Origin: Dendrobium chrysotoxum
Lineage: Eukaryota; Streptophyta; Magnoliopsida; Asparagales; Orchidaceae
NCBI GenBank assembly: GCA_019925795.1
Contig: CM034305.1
Coordinates: forward strand, 71,536,573-71,600,572
DNA: 64,000 nucleotides
Direction: 5' to 3'
Both the position numbers and the translations under genes were made by a program. Shown in pieces: positions 1-12,398 of the stretch; the stretch's first letter is position 1; each line of letters begins with the position of its first letter. The notes under the pieces were generated by a model. The model was not told where the DNA came from. It saw only the letters and a list, made by a program, of their open reading frames with translations, and ran no database searches.

Positions 1-960
1 AAAACTTTAGTGTCTCTCTTTTATCCTCCACAGTTAGGCAGAAAAACCCTTACAATCTTTTCACCAACCTGATGCGATAGAGAACCTTGACCTCTTTTTT
101 TACCCTCTTGGTGAAGGCAGAGAACCTCGACGATCTTCGGGCTGAAGTTCTTCTCAGAGCTACCCAAAAAACCAAGCAAGACACTTAGAGGAAACAAGGT
201 AGAAGCTTTCCCAGAGCAACCGTATGGAATCTCCTCATACTCCTCCTCCCTCACACACAACCTCTCTTTCCTCCTTCCCAAAGCTCTCCAATATCTCTCT
301 CAAAGCTCTCTCTCCAAAAAACCCAATAGCCAAAAGACTTGGAACAAGTCTATTAAAAGAGCTTTAATACAAGGCTTCATAAAAAACCTAATAATTCAAT
401 TCTACAACACTGATCGTACATTATGATCACAGATCGTATAGTACAATTAGTTCAAATAGCCCTATTAGTATTATATAAAGAACAAGATGTTATACAGTCA
501 GTTCAAGTATTTGAGCTTATCGTCTAGTATGATATAAGGCATCGTCCAATATGATTAGTTCAATCAAATTGGATTATCAACTCATACGATCGAAGGAAAT
601 TAATTATCATCCCATATAGTGATCTGGTCGTACAGTATGATTGGTCCCAACATAATAATCCAAATGTGATCCCCTAATTATATGATTAGATTAGATAATA
701 TTTGATTATATCGTATAGTATGATGGGTATCATATGGTATGATTAATACAAATTTTGAATTTTAAAATATTACCTAAAATATGATTGGCAGTTGAGATCA
801 TGATTTCTACTGATCATCCTGCATGATATGGATCATACAGTATAATTAGTACAAAAATAGTAATTATGCCAATTAGTCGTTATAATGATTTTTTGAATAT
901 CTAATTGTCCAGTACGATATTGATCATACAATATAATTAGTTTAGAAAAAAAACTTCACT
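1..960 (-). mobile_element. Sirevirus-like LTR fragment, cut by window edge
   Basis: Positions 1-330 read on the minus strand resemble the transcribed part of the LTRs at 31.6-32.3 and 32.7-33.5 kb: repeated 'ctctgcctcaccaagagggtgaaaa' type units that end in gaaaagg and ttctctgcct words. Positions 413-937 hold six pairs of degenerate 15-bp palindromes of the type ATCRTACNGTAYGAT, starting at 413/433, 519/541, 606/627, 710/729, 813/832 and 904/923. No coding potential is evident. The left end lies outside the window and the right boundary near 960 is approximate. The family assignment is an inference from shared layout with the LTR at 30.6 kb. Confidence 0.6.
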
Positions 961-1777
961 TCTAATTTTCTCACTCCCCTGTGTATGTGTAGCATCCATT
1001 AAATATAAGACTTTGACTCAAGAAAAGTAGAATTAAATAAAAGTAAAAATATAGACTCTTAAAGAACCTTAAACCTATTCTACCTAGTCTTGAGTTGATC
1101 ACTTTACGTGGTATACGGTAGACCTGAAATGTTAGTACATAAGAAAAAATATCCAATAATAATCATAATAGGAGATGACATAAAGACAACCCAATAATAT
1201 TTGTTATCATCAAAATTGCAAGATTGGGGTCCATATTTGCAACAAATCTCCTCTAGAGGATAGACTATGCGGCTTGACCCCTACAGTAGAAAGGTGTAAA
1301 ATGTTAGCTAGGACTTGATGGGTGAATCATACGGGACACCTACAAACATATAATTGCATAACAATATACTCGAAATTGACTCATAGACTTGAAAAAAATA
1401 CATAGAGAAGTTCAGAATTTAAAGGGAAGGTGAGAGTCAAAGTAATCTGAATTATCATAGTCATAAAGAGTTCTAGAACTTGATAATTGAGAGTACTTTG
1501 GTTTAGAATATGGGATGGTGTGATGTGAGATATTTTGTACTTGTGGTAGGCTAACTCATCCTCCATAGTTTGAAAACGGCCATCTATAGGATGACGAGAG
1601 GAACTTTCTGTCAACATGTGAGCTCGCTTTCCACAGGCCATTAAGGAATACTAAGGGCAAGATCTGAAGGCTAGGAGAAGATAAAGTTAGAATGGTGTGG
1701 TTTAAAGCCTTAGATATACACTTCCTTATATACTCATAGCTAATTTTATAGTACAAATGTGAATTGTACTAAACAAT
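961..1777. other. AT-rich intergenic stretch, nothing recognised
   Basis: Only short random open frames; no protein family, hairpin or terminal repeat could be recognised. It ends in the 5-bp acaat target duplication of the Gypsy-like element. Confidence 0.5.
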
Positions 1778-3372
1778 TGATGGGGGCTATAGAGTGAATT
1801 TTTGATTTGTATAAAAATTTAGGGCTTTATCATCCTTAAATAATGCTTAAGTTTTTTGTGATATAAAAATAACAAATCCCCACTTAATATATGTAAGCCT
1901 ACATTCTAAATGAATCAATAAAGTGATAGAGTAGAGTATTAAATCCACGAAGAAGCATGCTTACTTGTAATAAACTACTATCGTTTATTCTAATTATAAT
2001 AATTATTCTACTGAAATAAAAATAATATTTGTGAAGATTCTATCATTAAATAAAATAGTAAAAATATTAGATATAATATTTAATAAAAATATTTTGGATT
2101 GATAAGTATAAATTTCATATCCTTCCTAATGAGATCCTTAATTATAGATGTGATTCAGAGCATATTCATTCCTAAATCTCTATCGAGCTTGTTGGGCTGA
2201 AAAGGATATATGTTGACCTCCTACAGTTATAGTATCTCCTTAAGAACCTAGAATATTTTACATCCTATGTCTAGGCATTCAAACATCCTATCTTAATATT
2301 ATTGGTTATTATTGCATTCCTCCATCGAGGCTATACATCACACTATATTTTAACTACACATATGACCACTATATGAATTAAATTAAGAATGGGCTAATAT
2401 TGAAAACATCATTTTATATTTATTGAATAATAATCTTCATTAGTACTTAACATGTACTTTATATCATCAGTCTAAAATAAGATAATTAGTCAGATATAGA
2501 ATAAATGATAAGCAAATTTATTTTTATTAAACTCATGAAAGAATGAAAATATAAGAGAGTGATATCAACATAAAAGATCAAAATATCTCTTCTACGCTCC
2601 TTCTTCCTTAACTTATGATTTGTTTCAAAAAATATAGGTTAAACACTCCAAATGATTTTATCTTATACTTCCCTAGCTTTCATTAGATTTCACTCAAAAA
2701 AGGAGCTGGAGAAGTACACTAAAAAAAGAATTGAATTTTACACTAGTGACTGAATTCCCTTACAAACATAACATCAAAACTATTTATAGGAAAACTCAAA
2801 AGGCGTATGGCATTATGATGCTTGAAAGAGTGGTACTACGGCGCTGTTGAAGTGAACTAACGCCTCAGCCTTGAAAATTGAATACTATCGTGGTGCTTGT
2901 TGATATGGATCAGTTACTTAGTAAACAATCACATCTCTTCACTAAGATAACGTGGCCCTTGAAAGATACAATTGTAACATCGTAATGCTATTGACATTCA
3001 AGCACTACGATGCTCAAATGAAAAAAAATGGCACCAAGATGTGAGAAATTATGGCACCGCAGCATTTGAAAATAGAGAATGTGGAACTGTTAAGTTGAAT
3101 TTATGTCACTATAGTGCTGGTAATGTTGCAGTGCTGGCTATTTTGCTGCCATAGTGCTTACAAATAGAGAACTCGGTGTGCAGTGTCCAAATTTTGGTGC
3201 CTCAGTGGTGTTGAAGGTGGCACTCTGGCGTTTTTTTGTTGGACGCCGCAGCGCTATAGTCTCTTTAGAATTTCTACTATTTTTGGATTTTTTCCAGCAA
3301 AAAAATAACTAAAATAACATATTTTTGTTGAAAATAAAATATGTAAAATAGTACATAATTTACACTAATAAA
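1778..3372 (-). repeat. 3' LTR of the Gypsy-like element
   Basis: Aligns along most of its length with 6406-7722, for example ataatttacact near its right end, and the shared passages on the clinic-like landmarks atttatagga and tagtctctttagaatttcta. It is longer than its partner because 2800-3200, a stretch with repeated gcgct/gtggtgc words, is largely missing from the partner. The right edge near 3372 is set by loss of similarity and is approximate. Confidence 0.7.
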
Positions 3373-4529
3373 ATTTTCTCCAGCTTAAACTCTTACTTGT
3401 CCTTAAGCAAATAAAGAAATCTCTAATTCTAATTAATCAAATGATCCAAGTAAAAATTAATAATTTAAATTATTAAAATATAAGATAATATATCATAGTC
3501 TATAAGTAGTGGAAAAAAAATAAAGTTATAATTTTAGTTTAAAAAATACTAATAATTATCCTAACCAGTTACACTTATTATTGCTTAATTTGAATTTATA
3601 TATTATGAATATAATAATTGACTTTTAAATTCTGAATAATATAGCTTAAAGAATAGATCTGTTTGTAGTTAAAATTAAAATTTTATTAGTTTACCATCAT
3701 TTGTATTAGTTCTCCTATCTTATCCTTTGTGAATTTGAGTATAAAATTGTAATTAGACTCTAAGCTTTTATCTAATACCAATTTTTGAATGTACTCTCTT
3801 TCTTTTTTTCTCTTCTCTTTTTAGAACTCTTTTCATATTTTCTTTATTTTTGTGAAGTACATAGTTAATGATTTTAAAGATCCATTTTTCTTAAAATCTT
3901 TTCACAATCCTAATGAGTTTAATGTAAGGATTTAATAAGATTATTTATTCAAAATTCAGGTTGCTACCCATATCTATTCTTTAACCTTAATTAGTCATCT
4001 TTACTTCAAAGATCAATGTATAAATATATAACTTATAAATTTAAGTTAAGTTAATAATTTAAATGATTTAAGTTAGTTAATTATTAATTTTTTTAATCTA
4101 TGAATTATAAAGCAGTGTTCATTTGAATTATGATATAGGGTTTTATTATTATCTTAATTTTACATAATTTTAATTATCTTTTTATTAAGGTTAATTAAAT
4201 AATCATAATACAATGATATTATGAAGGACAATGCAAAAAAATAAGTATAAAGGGAATTTAATCAAATGAAAAAAACCCACAAATGAACATTAATAAATAA
4301 CACATGTTTTTTATATGAATGATAGAAAAGTGTAAAACAAGTGATATATATAAAACTAAAAAAGGGGATACAAGATAACTAGTGCTTAAAGCACTACTCT
4401 CAGTATCATAATGTAGTGGTTCTCATAGCCATAACTCTAATAATTATATTACTATAAACATGACAATCATTCACATTACAGAAATCTCCCCCAAAGAAAA
4501 TACTTAAAATAAAATAAGAGTAGCATTCA

Positions 4530-4562
4530 CATACACACACACACACTCTCTCTCTCTCTCTT
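4530..4562. repeat. (AC)n(TC)n microsatellite
   Basis: An uninterrupted AC run passes directly into a TC run, inside the Gypsy-like element. Confidence 0.95.
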
Positions 4563-5639
4563 AAACTAAAATATATAAAAAATAAAAACTCCTTATATAC
4601 ATATTCAGGATATTTCTTATTCCTTATACTTCTTATCCACAAGTTTTTAATCTATGACCATTAACCTTAAAGATGTGAAATGTCTATTTATCTTGAATCC
4701 TTATGGCACCATTAGAATATATTCTAATAACAATAAAAGGGCTAGTCCATCCAGATTTAAGTTTTCCATGGTAATATTTTTTCCTAGAATAAAAAGCAAG
4801 ACATCATGACCAGAAGAAAATTCGTGATGTAGAACATCACACCCATGCATCTTCTTCATTTCTACATTGTAGATTTTTGTATCTTCATTAACTTTATTTC
4901 TGAATTAATGAAGTTTATCAACTATTGCAGAACTCTGTATGTTTAGAAAGAGAAGGAATATTCACTCTTTAAGTGCACTTCAGTTCTTTTTAAGGATGAA
5001 TGCTTTCATTTCTTTCCACCCATAGCTTTAAGATTAAAGAAAGAAAAGGAGGACACTTAACAACACTTTACTCAAGAAGAATTATCATGGATAGAAAATT
5101 AAACTTTTAACTTACCCTTTCTATAATTTTCACTGGCGCAATGGCGCCAAAATTTGAATTTTAAACCACTATGGCATGACCAAGCTCAGCGGCGTTATAA
5201 GCAACACTGCGCCACTCCTTTCACTCTCTCAATTTTTTTTTTTTGACAAGTAAACTCACTAATGATCACTATAGCTAAATCTAATATGCCAAGTACATAA
5301 AAATTAAAAGCTTGGTTGCCTCCCACATAACTCTAAGTTTATAGTCTTCAGTCAGACTTACCTAGATTTATCAATTTGCCTGGGTATATTGCTACCATTT
5401 TCGAATGATTTTCACTAGGATCTTTTTCTTTTTCTTTTGGGTTAACTTCAGTATTGCTAGGCAATAATCCAAGAGGTATACTACTAACTAAAATTGTAAG
5501 CTACTTAATTGGATTTCCAAATTTTTAATAGAAGCAGCTTGATTTGAGTCCCTAACTACATCACTATTTCTTCCAATGGTGATTTTTTACTTTTAAATTA
5601 ATTACTTTGACTAAATCCTAGAGTATATGCAGATCTAAG

Positions 5640-6020
5640 ATTAACAACAGGTTGTTGAGGATTGTTCTAATTTACTCCATGATTATTTTGATTGTAATTC
5701 TATTGATTGTTACCAGCAATATTATTTGACAAATTAAAATTAGGATTGTTCCTCCAACCTAGTTCCTCAAACCTAAGTTTGGAAGTCTTTGAAGGTGGGA
5801 AATACATAGAATAAAACTTATGAGCTAACTCATTCTAAGTGGTTATAGAGCCCAGTGGTAAAGAATTTAACCACATTGTAGTTTTATCTCTTAGAGAAAA
5901 TGAGAATATTCTAAGTCTAATAGCATCATCATTGACACCATTATACTTAAATATTACACAAATTTATAAGAAAATGGCTATGTCTCAATTGGGAGCTTCA
6001 ATAGGAGTTCCCCTAAACTG
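5640..6020 (-). pseudogene. Gypsy gag relic
   Basis: Minus-strand translation gives a recognisable piece of a retrotransposon gag core: a run with WLNSLPLGSITT, then a KFYSMYFPPSKT-like passage, matching the usual pattern of the plant Ty3/Gypsy gag domain. This continues after an apparent internal deletion into LGWRNNPNFN, typical of the Athila/Tat gag C-terminal side. Several in-frame stops interrupt it, including one in the usual Trp position after SITT. It would have encoded the capsid-forming structural protein; it is not functional now. Its orientation fixes the direction of the 1778-7722 element. The assignment rests on remembered family patterns. Confidence 0.65.
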
Positions 6021-6382
6021 AGAATTTTGAACGATTTGAATTATGACGAGTTTTAATTCAAAATTATTAGCTTGGATCATAGGTTTATTACTACTCTAAT
6101 GAATTTTATCTACTAAAGGGTTAGCATAATCCCTAAGACGTCTAAAATGATCCTGATCTAGTATAAATTCAGTCTTTTTTTAATCTTTTTAGTTTTTTTA
6201 AATTTTTGAAAGGATTATTTCTATTTTAGAGTCCAACAATAATGTTTCCTTTCAATGTCTATAAAGCATGCAACATGAATACGTAATAAGTAAATAAAAT
6301 AAATAAAATAGAATATACAAGTAGGTCTAACTATATAGTTATTTCAATTATATAGTTAAAATTGCAAGAAAGCAAAATACTT

Positions 6383-6405
6383 CTCCAACAATGGCACCAA
6401 AAACA
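6383..6405 (-). other. Primer-binding site relic
   Basis: On the minus strand, right after the end of the 5' LTR, the bases read TTTTTGGTGCCATTGTTGGA. Compared with the common Athila/Tat site TTGGCGCCGTTGCCGGGGA, the differences visible are transitions (C to T or G to A), as expected from decay of methylated cytosines. Confidence 0.6.
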
Positions 6406-7722
6406 TGATGGGGGCTATGGAGTGAATTTTTGAATTATATAAAAATTTAGGGCTCTATTAGCCCTAAACAATGCTTAGATTTTTTTAATATAAAAAAATA
6501 AAATTTCACTTAATATACATAAGTATACCTACCAAATCAAGTAATAAAGTGATATAGTAGAGTGTCGATCCCCTGAGAAAGTATGCTTACTTACAACAAA
6601 TTATAACCATTTACTCTAATTATAATAATTATCATATTGAAATAAAAATGATATTTATGGAGATTCTATCACTAAATAAAATAGTATAAATATTGGATAT
6701 AATATTTAATAAAAGTGTTTTGGATTAATGAGTGTAAATTTTATATTTTTCCTAATGAGACTCTTAATTATAGATATAATTCAGAGCATATGCATTCCTA
6801 AATCTCTGTCAAGCTTGTAGGGGTGAAAAAGATATCTGCTGACTTCCTATAATTATAGTATCTTCTTAAGACCTAGAATATTTTATATCCTATATCTATG
6901 CATGGAAACATCCTGTATCAATATTCCTAGTTGTTCTTGCATTCCTCCGACGAAACTATACATCTCATTATATTTTAATTAAACATATGGCCACTATATT
7001 TATTAAATAAAGAACGGCCTAATGTTAAAAATATCTTTTAATATTTATAGAATAGGAATCTTCATTGATACTTATCATTCACTTTACATCATTAATTAAA
7101 ATAAGAGAATTAGCCAGACATAGAATAAATGACAAGCAAACTCATTTTTATTAAACTTATAGAAGAATGAAAACACAAGATAGTGATATCACCATAAAGG
7201 ATTAAAGTATCTCTTCTATAATTCTTCTCCCTTAACTTATAGAGTGGCTTCATGAAACATATGATAAATACTCTAAATAATTGTATCTTGTACTTTCCTA
7301 GCATCCCTTAGATTTTACTCTTAAAAAAATTAGAGAAGTACTCTAAAAAGAAGTACTGAATTTTACACAAGTGATTGAACTCTCTTATAAACATAAGATC
7401 ACAACTATTTATAGGATAACACAAAAAGGCATTTGAAAATAGAGAATCATGTGCTACCAAGCTAACTTTTTGACACCACAATATTGGTACTACTACGACG
7501 CTAACTGTTTTGTCACCACAGCCCTTGCAAATAGAGAACTCGACATTGTAATGTCCCAATTAGGGAGCCTCTACAGTGTTGAAGGTAGATTTACGACGTT
7601 GTTTCATTCGACATTGAGGTGTTATAGTCTCCTTAGAATTTCTATCATTTTAGGGGTTTCCCTACACAAAAAATTCACTAAAAATAAAAAAATATAAAAT
7701 AATACATAATTTACACTTATAA
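6406..7722 (-). repeat. 5' LTR of the Gypsy-like element
   Basis: Direct repeat of 1778-3372. It starts tgatgggggctatgg and is followed on the right by acaat, the same 5 bases as before the left repeat. About 1.3 kb, with no coding content. Confidence 0.7.
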
Positions 7723-7727
7723 ACAAT

Positions 7728-8297
7728 TAAAAGAATTCAATTCATCCTGGCCGATTTGTCGATTATTTTTCCCTTGGCATTTTTACTAGAATAATATTTA
7801 TTTCAAAGATGATTATTATTCTCATTGATATGAACTAATTTATTACGAATTATTTAAGGAATTTTCTTATTTTTAATAATTAAAATAAATGATTAATTAG
7901 AAAAGATACCCTAAATACCCTTGAAAAACTTTAATTCACTTGAACATGTCATAACATAGCATTTGATGCACAAATATGACTCTCAAAAATTAAAAGTGCC
8001 ATAAATGACATTATTTAAGCTAAAATTAATATTTTTCTTAAAATAAATTTTAATAAAAAATTTAAATTATTTTAAAAAATTCATTTTATTTTATGAATAT
8101 CTGCTAACAACAAATGTAAGTGCTTTGAGACTAATTGAAAATGTGCAATACACTCAAGAGGAGGGGTAAATTTGTATGTATTATAAAAATTTTCTAATTG
8201 TGTGAATTCTTTTATAAATGAAAATACCATTTTTTTTCAAAATAAGACTAAAGTAAATGAGTTAGAATAATGATAATAATAATTTAAATTTTTTTAA
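7728..8297. other. AT-rich spacer
   Basis: No gene, terminal repeat or hairpin was recognised between the Gypsy-like element and the RTE LINE fragment. Confidence 0.5.
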
Positions 8298-8703
8298 TAA
8301 CAACAACAACATCAAGCCTTTATCCCACTACGTGAGGTCGGCTACATGAATCCTTTTTCTCCATTGTGTCATGTTAAAAGTCAAATTCTCGTTTAAATCT
8401 AATAAAAAAAGATCATTTCTAATATTTTCTAACCAAGTCTTTTTAGGTCTACCTCTACCTCTCTTAACATATGTCAAATCTAATACCTCTACTTTCCTAA
8501 CCGGGTCATCGGAAGGCCGTCATTTTATGTAACCAAACCATCTAAGGCGACTCACTCTAATCTTATCTTCCACTGGAGCTACTCCAACCTTTTCACGTAT
8601 ATGCTTCGTATCCTATCTCTAAGGGTAAAACCACTCATCCACCTAAGCATCCTCATCTCTACAACACTTAACTTAGTATTATGCTTCTCTTTTAATGGCC
8701 ATT
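8298..8703 (-). mobile_element. RTE-type LINE, 5'-truncated 3' end
   Basis: Starts on the plus strand with (aac)n then atcaagcctttatccc, the reverse complement of the 3' end of the two RTE LINEs at 43.1 and 46.2 kb. Minus-strand translation matches the C-terminal part of their reverse transcriptase protein (RGRPKKTW-like and DPVRKV-like words, then a tail of LR(W)MSGF type). It breaks off near 8703 after a word meaning PLKEKH. About 400 bases of a roughly 3-kb element remain, as usual for 5'-truncated LINE copies. Confidence 0.85.
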
Positions 8704-10030
8704 AAATTTTTTTTATAAGATGAAAAAATTATCACAAGTTAAAATTTTTTCTTTGATGTATAATAGATCTCCAACAATGATATCATAAACAAACATTCAA
8801 TAAAAAAATTGCAAGAAATAAAAAATAAAAGTAAGAACAAGCAAATCAGATTTATAGTGGTTTGATTAACTTGACTTACATTCACTCCCTGAGTCATTTT
8901 CTCAGGAATTCCACTAACTCTCTCCTTTTGCTCCCAACAAGGCTGGGAAGCCTCCCTCCTTCATAGGATAATAAAAAAATCTTTACACTGCTTCTCTCCT
9001 TAAAAAGCATTTCACTATAACCTCCCAAGCTAGATCTAGAGTCTCCTCATGCACTACTTCTAACCATTACAAGCCTCACCCTAGCCTCCTAGGCTAGATC
9101 CGGAGGCTTAACACCAAGACAAGAGGTCTTCCTCAAGAGCCTATGCAACAACACAAAGAATGAAAGGATATAAATTAAGCTAGGCATCCATCATGAATCT
9201 CTTAAAAAAATCATTTAGATAAAGATCATTCTCAATATCTCTCTAATCTTTCTCTCTTCCAAACCCTCTTACAAATCTCTAACAACTTTAAAAAGAACCT
9301 CATTCAAAATTTGTATGTGGAACTCTCGTAAAAACTCCTTAAAGAATACTCTAGGTTTCTTTAAAGTTTGGATATTTATATGGTGGCTCCAAAGAAACCC
9401 TAGAAGGCATTTTAATAAAATTAATAGCTTGATTGTACGATATATTCTAAGGATCATACAATACAATTAGTTCAATCAACATAAAACCATAAATATTATT
9501 TATTTTTTATCAAACTATATGATTTAAATCATATAGTATAATTAGTTCAATTTGTTGACTTAGGGCATTGGTTCGACCTGTCCAATTTGGCGTCATATAG
9601 ACAACATCCCTATTTTTTTTTGGCTTATATGATACACATTGTATGGTATGAAAATATGTTTTGATTTAACACGTCAATTTTCAAGTCTAAAATACATAAA
9701 TATCTTAAATGTTCATATATTATGAAGTACGTCAAATAGTATGATTAGTTCAAATTTGAATCTACTTATTTTGAAAAAATAGATAATTTTGGGTTTAATT
9801 TAAAATAGCTTATCATACAGGATAATATTAATCATATAATATTATTAATTATACATAAGTTTTAGTTTTAATTTTTAAGTAATTAATATCACTTGATTAT
9901 CGGATTAATAAAACTTCCAGTATTATTGTATAGTATGATTTGCTAGAAGATTAGTATTTAATTAACTTCTATTTTTTAATTTTATTTTACACTGGTGTGT
10001 GTGTGCGCGCGCACGTGCACACACACACTT
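8704..10030 (-). mobile_element. Sirevirus-like LTR, second minus-strand copy
   Basis: The word atttatagtggtttg (8861 onward) is the reverse complement of caaaccactataaat, a landmark also found in the LTRs near 32.05 and 33.23 kb. To the right, pairs of the ATCRTACNGTAYGAT palindrome start at 9432/9453, 9519/9538 and 9812/9831, with a single copy at 9925. The order matches the minus-strand reading of the 1-960 copy. No internal retroelement sequence adjoins it, so it may be a solo LTR or fragment; both edges are approximate. Confidence 0.6.
9995..10028. repeat. 34-bp alternating purine-pyrimidine run
   Basis: GT repeats pass into GC repeats, then a CACGTG core, then CA repeats, without one break in purine-pyrimidine alternation. 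It is nearly self-complementary. It lies at the outer edge of the LTR, where the LTR at 30.6 kb has a short ac-repeat. Confidence 0.9.
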
Positions 10031-12398
10031 GGCTATTTAGCCCACTAAATTCCTATATAAAAATTAAAGAAGACTTAAGAAAATAAAAAATTATAAATTG
10101 ATACACACTTTACTTTTTGATATCTTCTTATCTTGACAACTTTACAATTTCAATTTAAGGTTAATAAATTCCTCTTCCTGATTCTCACATTGTGTGCTAG
10201 ATATCACTTTATTCTTTGTCTTTCCTTATACCTAAAATTTAGTTTAAAAGTAATAACAAGCGTACTTATATTTAATTTTAAATTAGCATAACCAATAATA
10301 TTTGTGATAATTATAACCCTAATCTATACAATAGGCTCATGGGGTCCAATAGAAAATATCATACCACAACATTATATCCACACATATATATGATCATATT
10401 TTGATCATTCATACCATGTATTTCATCAGCCATGTATAGGATCATCTAACCATTACACTAAACCTTACTCTTTGATGTTGATTTATTTTGTTTCAGTTTG
10501 ATGATCTCTAACTTGAGTGTAATTGATATGGATTGAACTCTATACATCATATCTAAGTATATTGATTGGCTTGTTTATTATTGAATAGCTAATTAATAGG
10601 AGATTACATCTCTTAGGATAACTCACATAACATTTAATATTAGTCAGCCCTAGCTCCATTTTTATGTCTCAGTGGAACCACAACACCTACTTTGCTCCAA
10701 CTTTTTCTCTATCACTAGCATGCATGCATGCATTAGTTTAATTAACATCTCAATGTTAACTTGACTCCATAATCTAGTTATATACCTTAACTAAGTTTTT
10801 TATGAACTAAGCAATATCACCTTGGCTAAGCTTATCCCACTATAATCATATCAATTTGATTATACATTCTACTCCCCCTAATTGTACTATATTGGTTGAG
10901 AATATTCTTAGACTTACCATATCATAGTTGGTGAAGTTTATTCTTACTATTTTTATGCCTCTATATATATAATTCACCCTCTTAGACATGCAATTTTGAT
11001 TAACAAGCAACATGAATTAGTCATTCTCTATTAGTTATGTTCATCTTATAGTTCAGGCATGCCCTTTTGACTATAAGATATTAATTTGATCATGCTCTTC
11101 TAGTCAAATCTACTGAATTTTAATCATGCTCTATTGACAATAACATCTTTAAATTATCCATCTTCTTTTGGTTAGAGTGTCCATAGAATTAATCATACCA
11201 TATTTGACTGAGCCAATTATATTAAAATCATGCTCTTTTGATTTTATGATTTTTTAATGTTCCTCTTTTATAGATCCTTTTTAGTTTTTACTACACCACA
11301 TTTGGTTAAGCCTCATCTAAACTCAATCATGCCCTTTGATTGAGTTATTATTATTTAATCATTTCTTATGATTGAATACTAGTTAGTTTTTGGTATGCAT
11401 ATGTATGTGTACCATTTCTTTCCTTTCAAGTAGATAGTCCCTATTTGAGCAAACCCACAATTCTAGACATTAAGAGCTTCTCTTGAAAGTTTGGAGCCTT
11501 TTCATCTTTCAAGTATTTGAATCACTCCTAAATACTTGAATATAGAACTTCATAGTTGATGATTTTAACTACTTTCTTATATTAATTATATCTATGTGTC
11601 ATAAATGAGCCAGCATGTGATCAAATAATGCAAACCCGAGCTTAGCCTGTGGTCACGATAAGTTGACTATCATTATTAGATGTTGGTTTATCTTATTATG
11701 AAAGCCATTCTATCTTAATAAGACCTTATATGATTATTCAAGGAATAAAGTTGACCTAAGACATGTCATATTAATATTTCTAAAAGTAATCTTTTAAGAT
11801 TGACTAATTTAAAATGATAGGCCTTCTTTTAGTTAAATCACTTAAGGTGAGCTAATTACACATCTTTTCAAACTCATATAAGTTGGCCCTTACTGCACCA
11901 AGACTTTTACACAAACTTAGATGATATGATAGTTCATAATCTCTTAGTCACTAGGCATAGAGAGGTTGTATTTAGATCCATGGGTTGCTAGAAAATCCTT
12001 TGTGTTGTACGACTATAATTTTGTGGGTTGAGTTGTTCGTTACTTAGGATGCTTCTAGTTTATGCTAGATTGTTGGATACTTTACTGTATTGAAAATATT
12101 CTCTTTTACAAGTGTTAAGTGTATGAAAATTTCTATTTAACTTTTACAAGGATCATGCATCAAATATTTAAAAAAGCTAAATAAATGAATATATGTGATG
12201 TGATATGTTATTTTATTTTTTTTAGTATATTCTATTTTTTTATGATGGCTCCATCTAATACTAGGTTTCTTTTATTGCATTTTTCTTTAGGAAAGGTTTA
12301 TATATACAATAAGATATAAGCAAAGGTTCCCCACCCAGCGAGGACTTTCATCTACATCTAGCAATATCTTTCTTAACACCCAGTAAATAAGTAATGAA
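10031..12398. other. Intergenic, AT-rich, no gene seen
   Basis: No coding exon of a known family was recognised on either strand. Between about 11040 and 11400 there is a loose, imperfect repetition of words such as aatcatgctcttttga and atcatgccctttgattga, too degenerate to give a clear unit. A perfect (gcat)n run lies near 10720. Confidence 0.5.

Larger units (their letters stand above)
1778..7722 (-). mobile_element. Degenerate Athila/Tat-like Gypsy LTR retrotransposon
   Basis: Two related direct repeats (1778-3372 and 6406-7722), both starting tgatgggggctat, enclose about 3 kb. The flanks carry the same 5 bases, acaat, at 1773-1777 and 7723-7727. On the minus strand the sequence just inside the right repeat reads as a decayed primer-binding site of the TTGGCGCCGTTGCCGGGGA type known from Athila/Tat Gypsy elements, and a gag relic lies 400 bases further in. 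So the element runs right to left: 5' LTR at 6406-7722, 3' LTR at 1778-3372. No protease, RT or integrase frame survives; most of the pol region is missing. The LTRs have diverged strongly, so the insertion is old. Confidence 0.75.
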
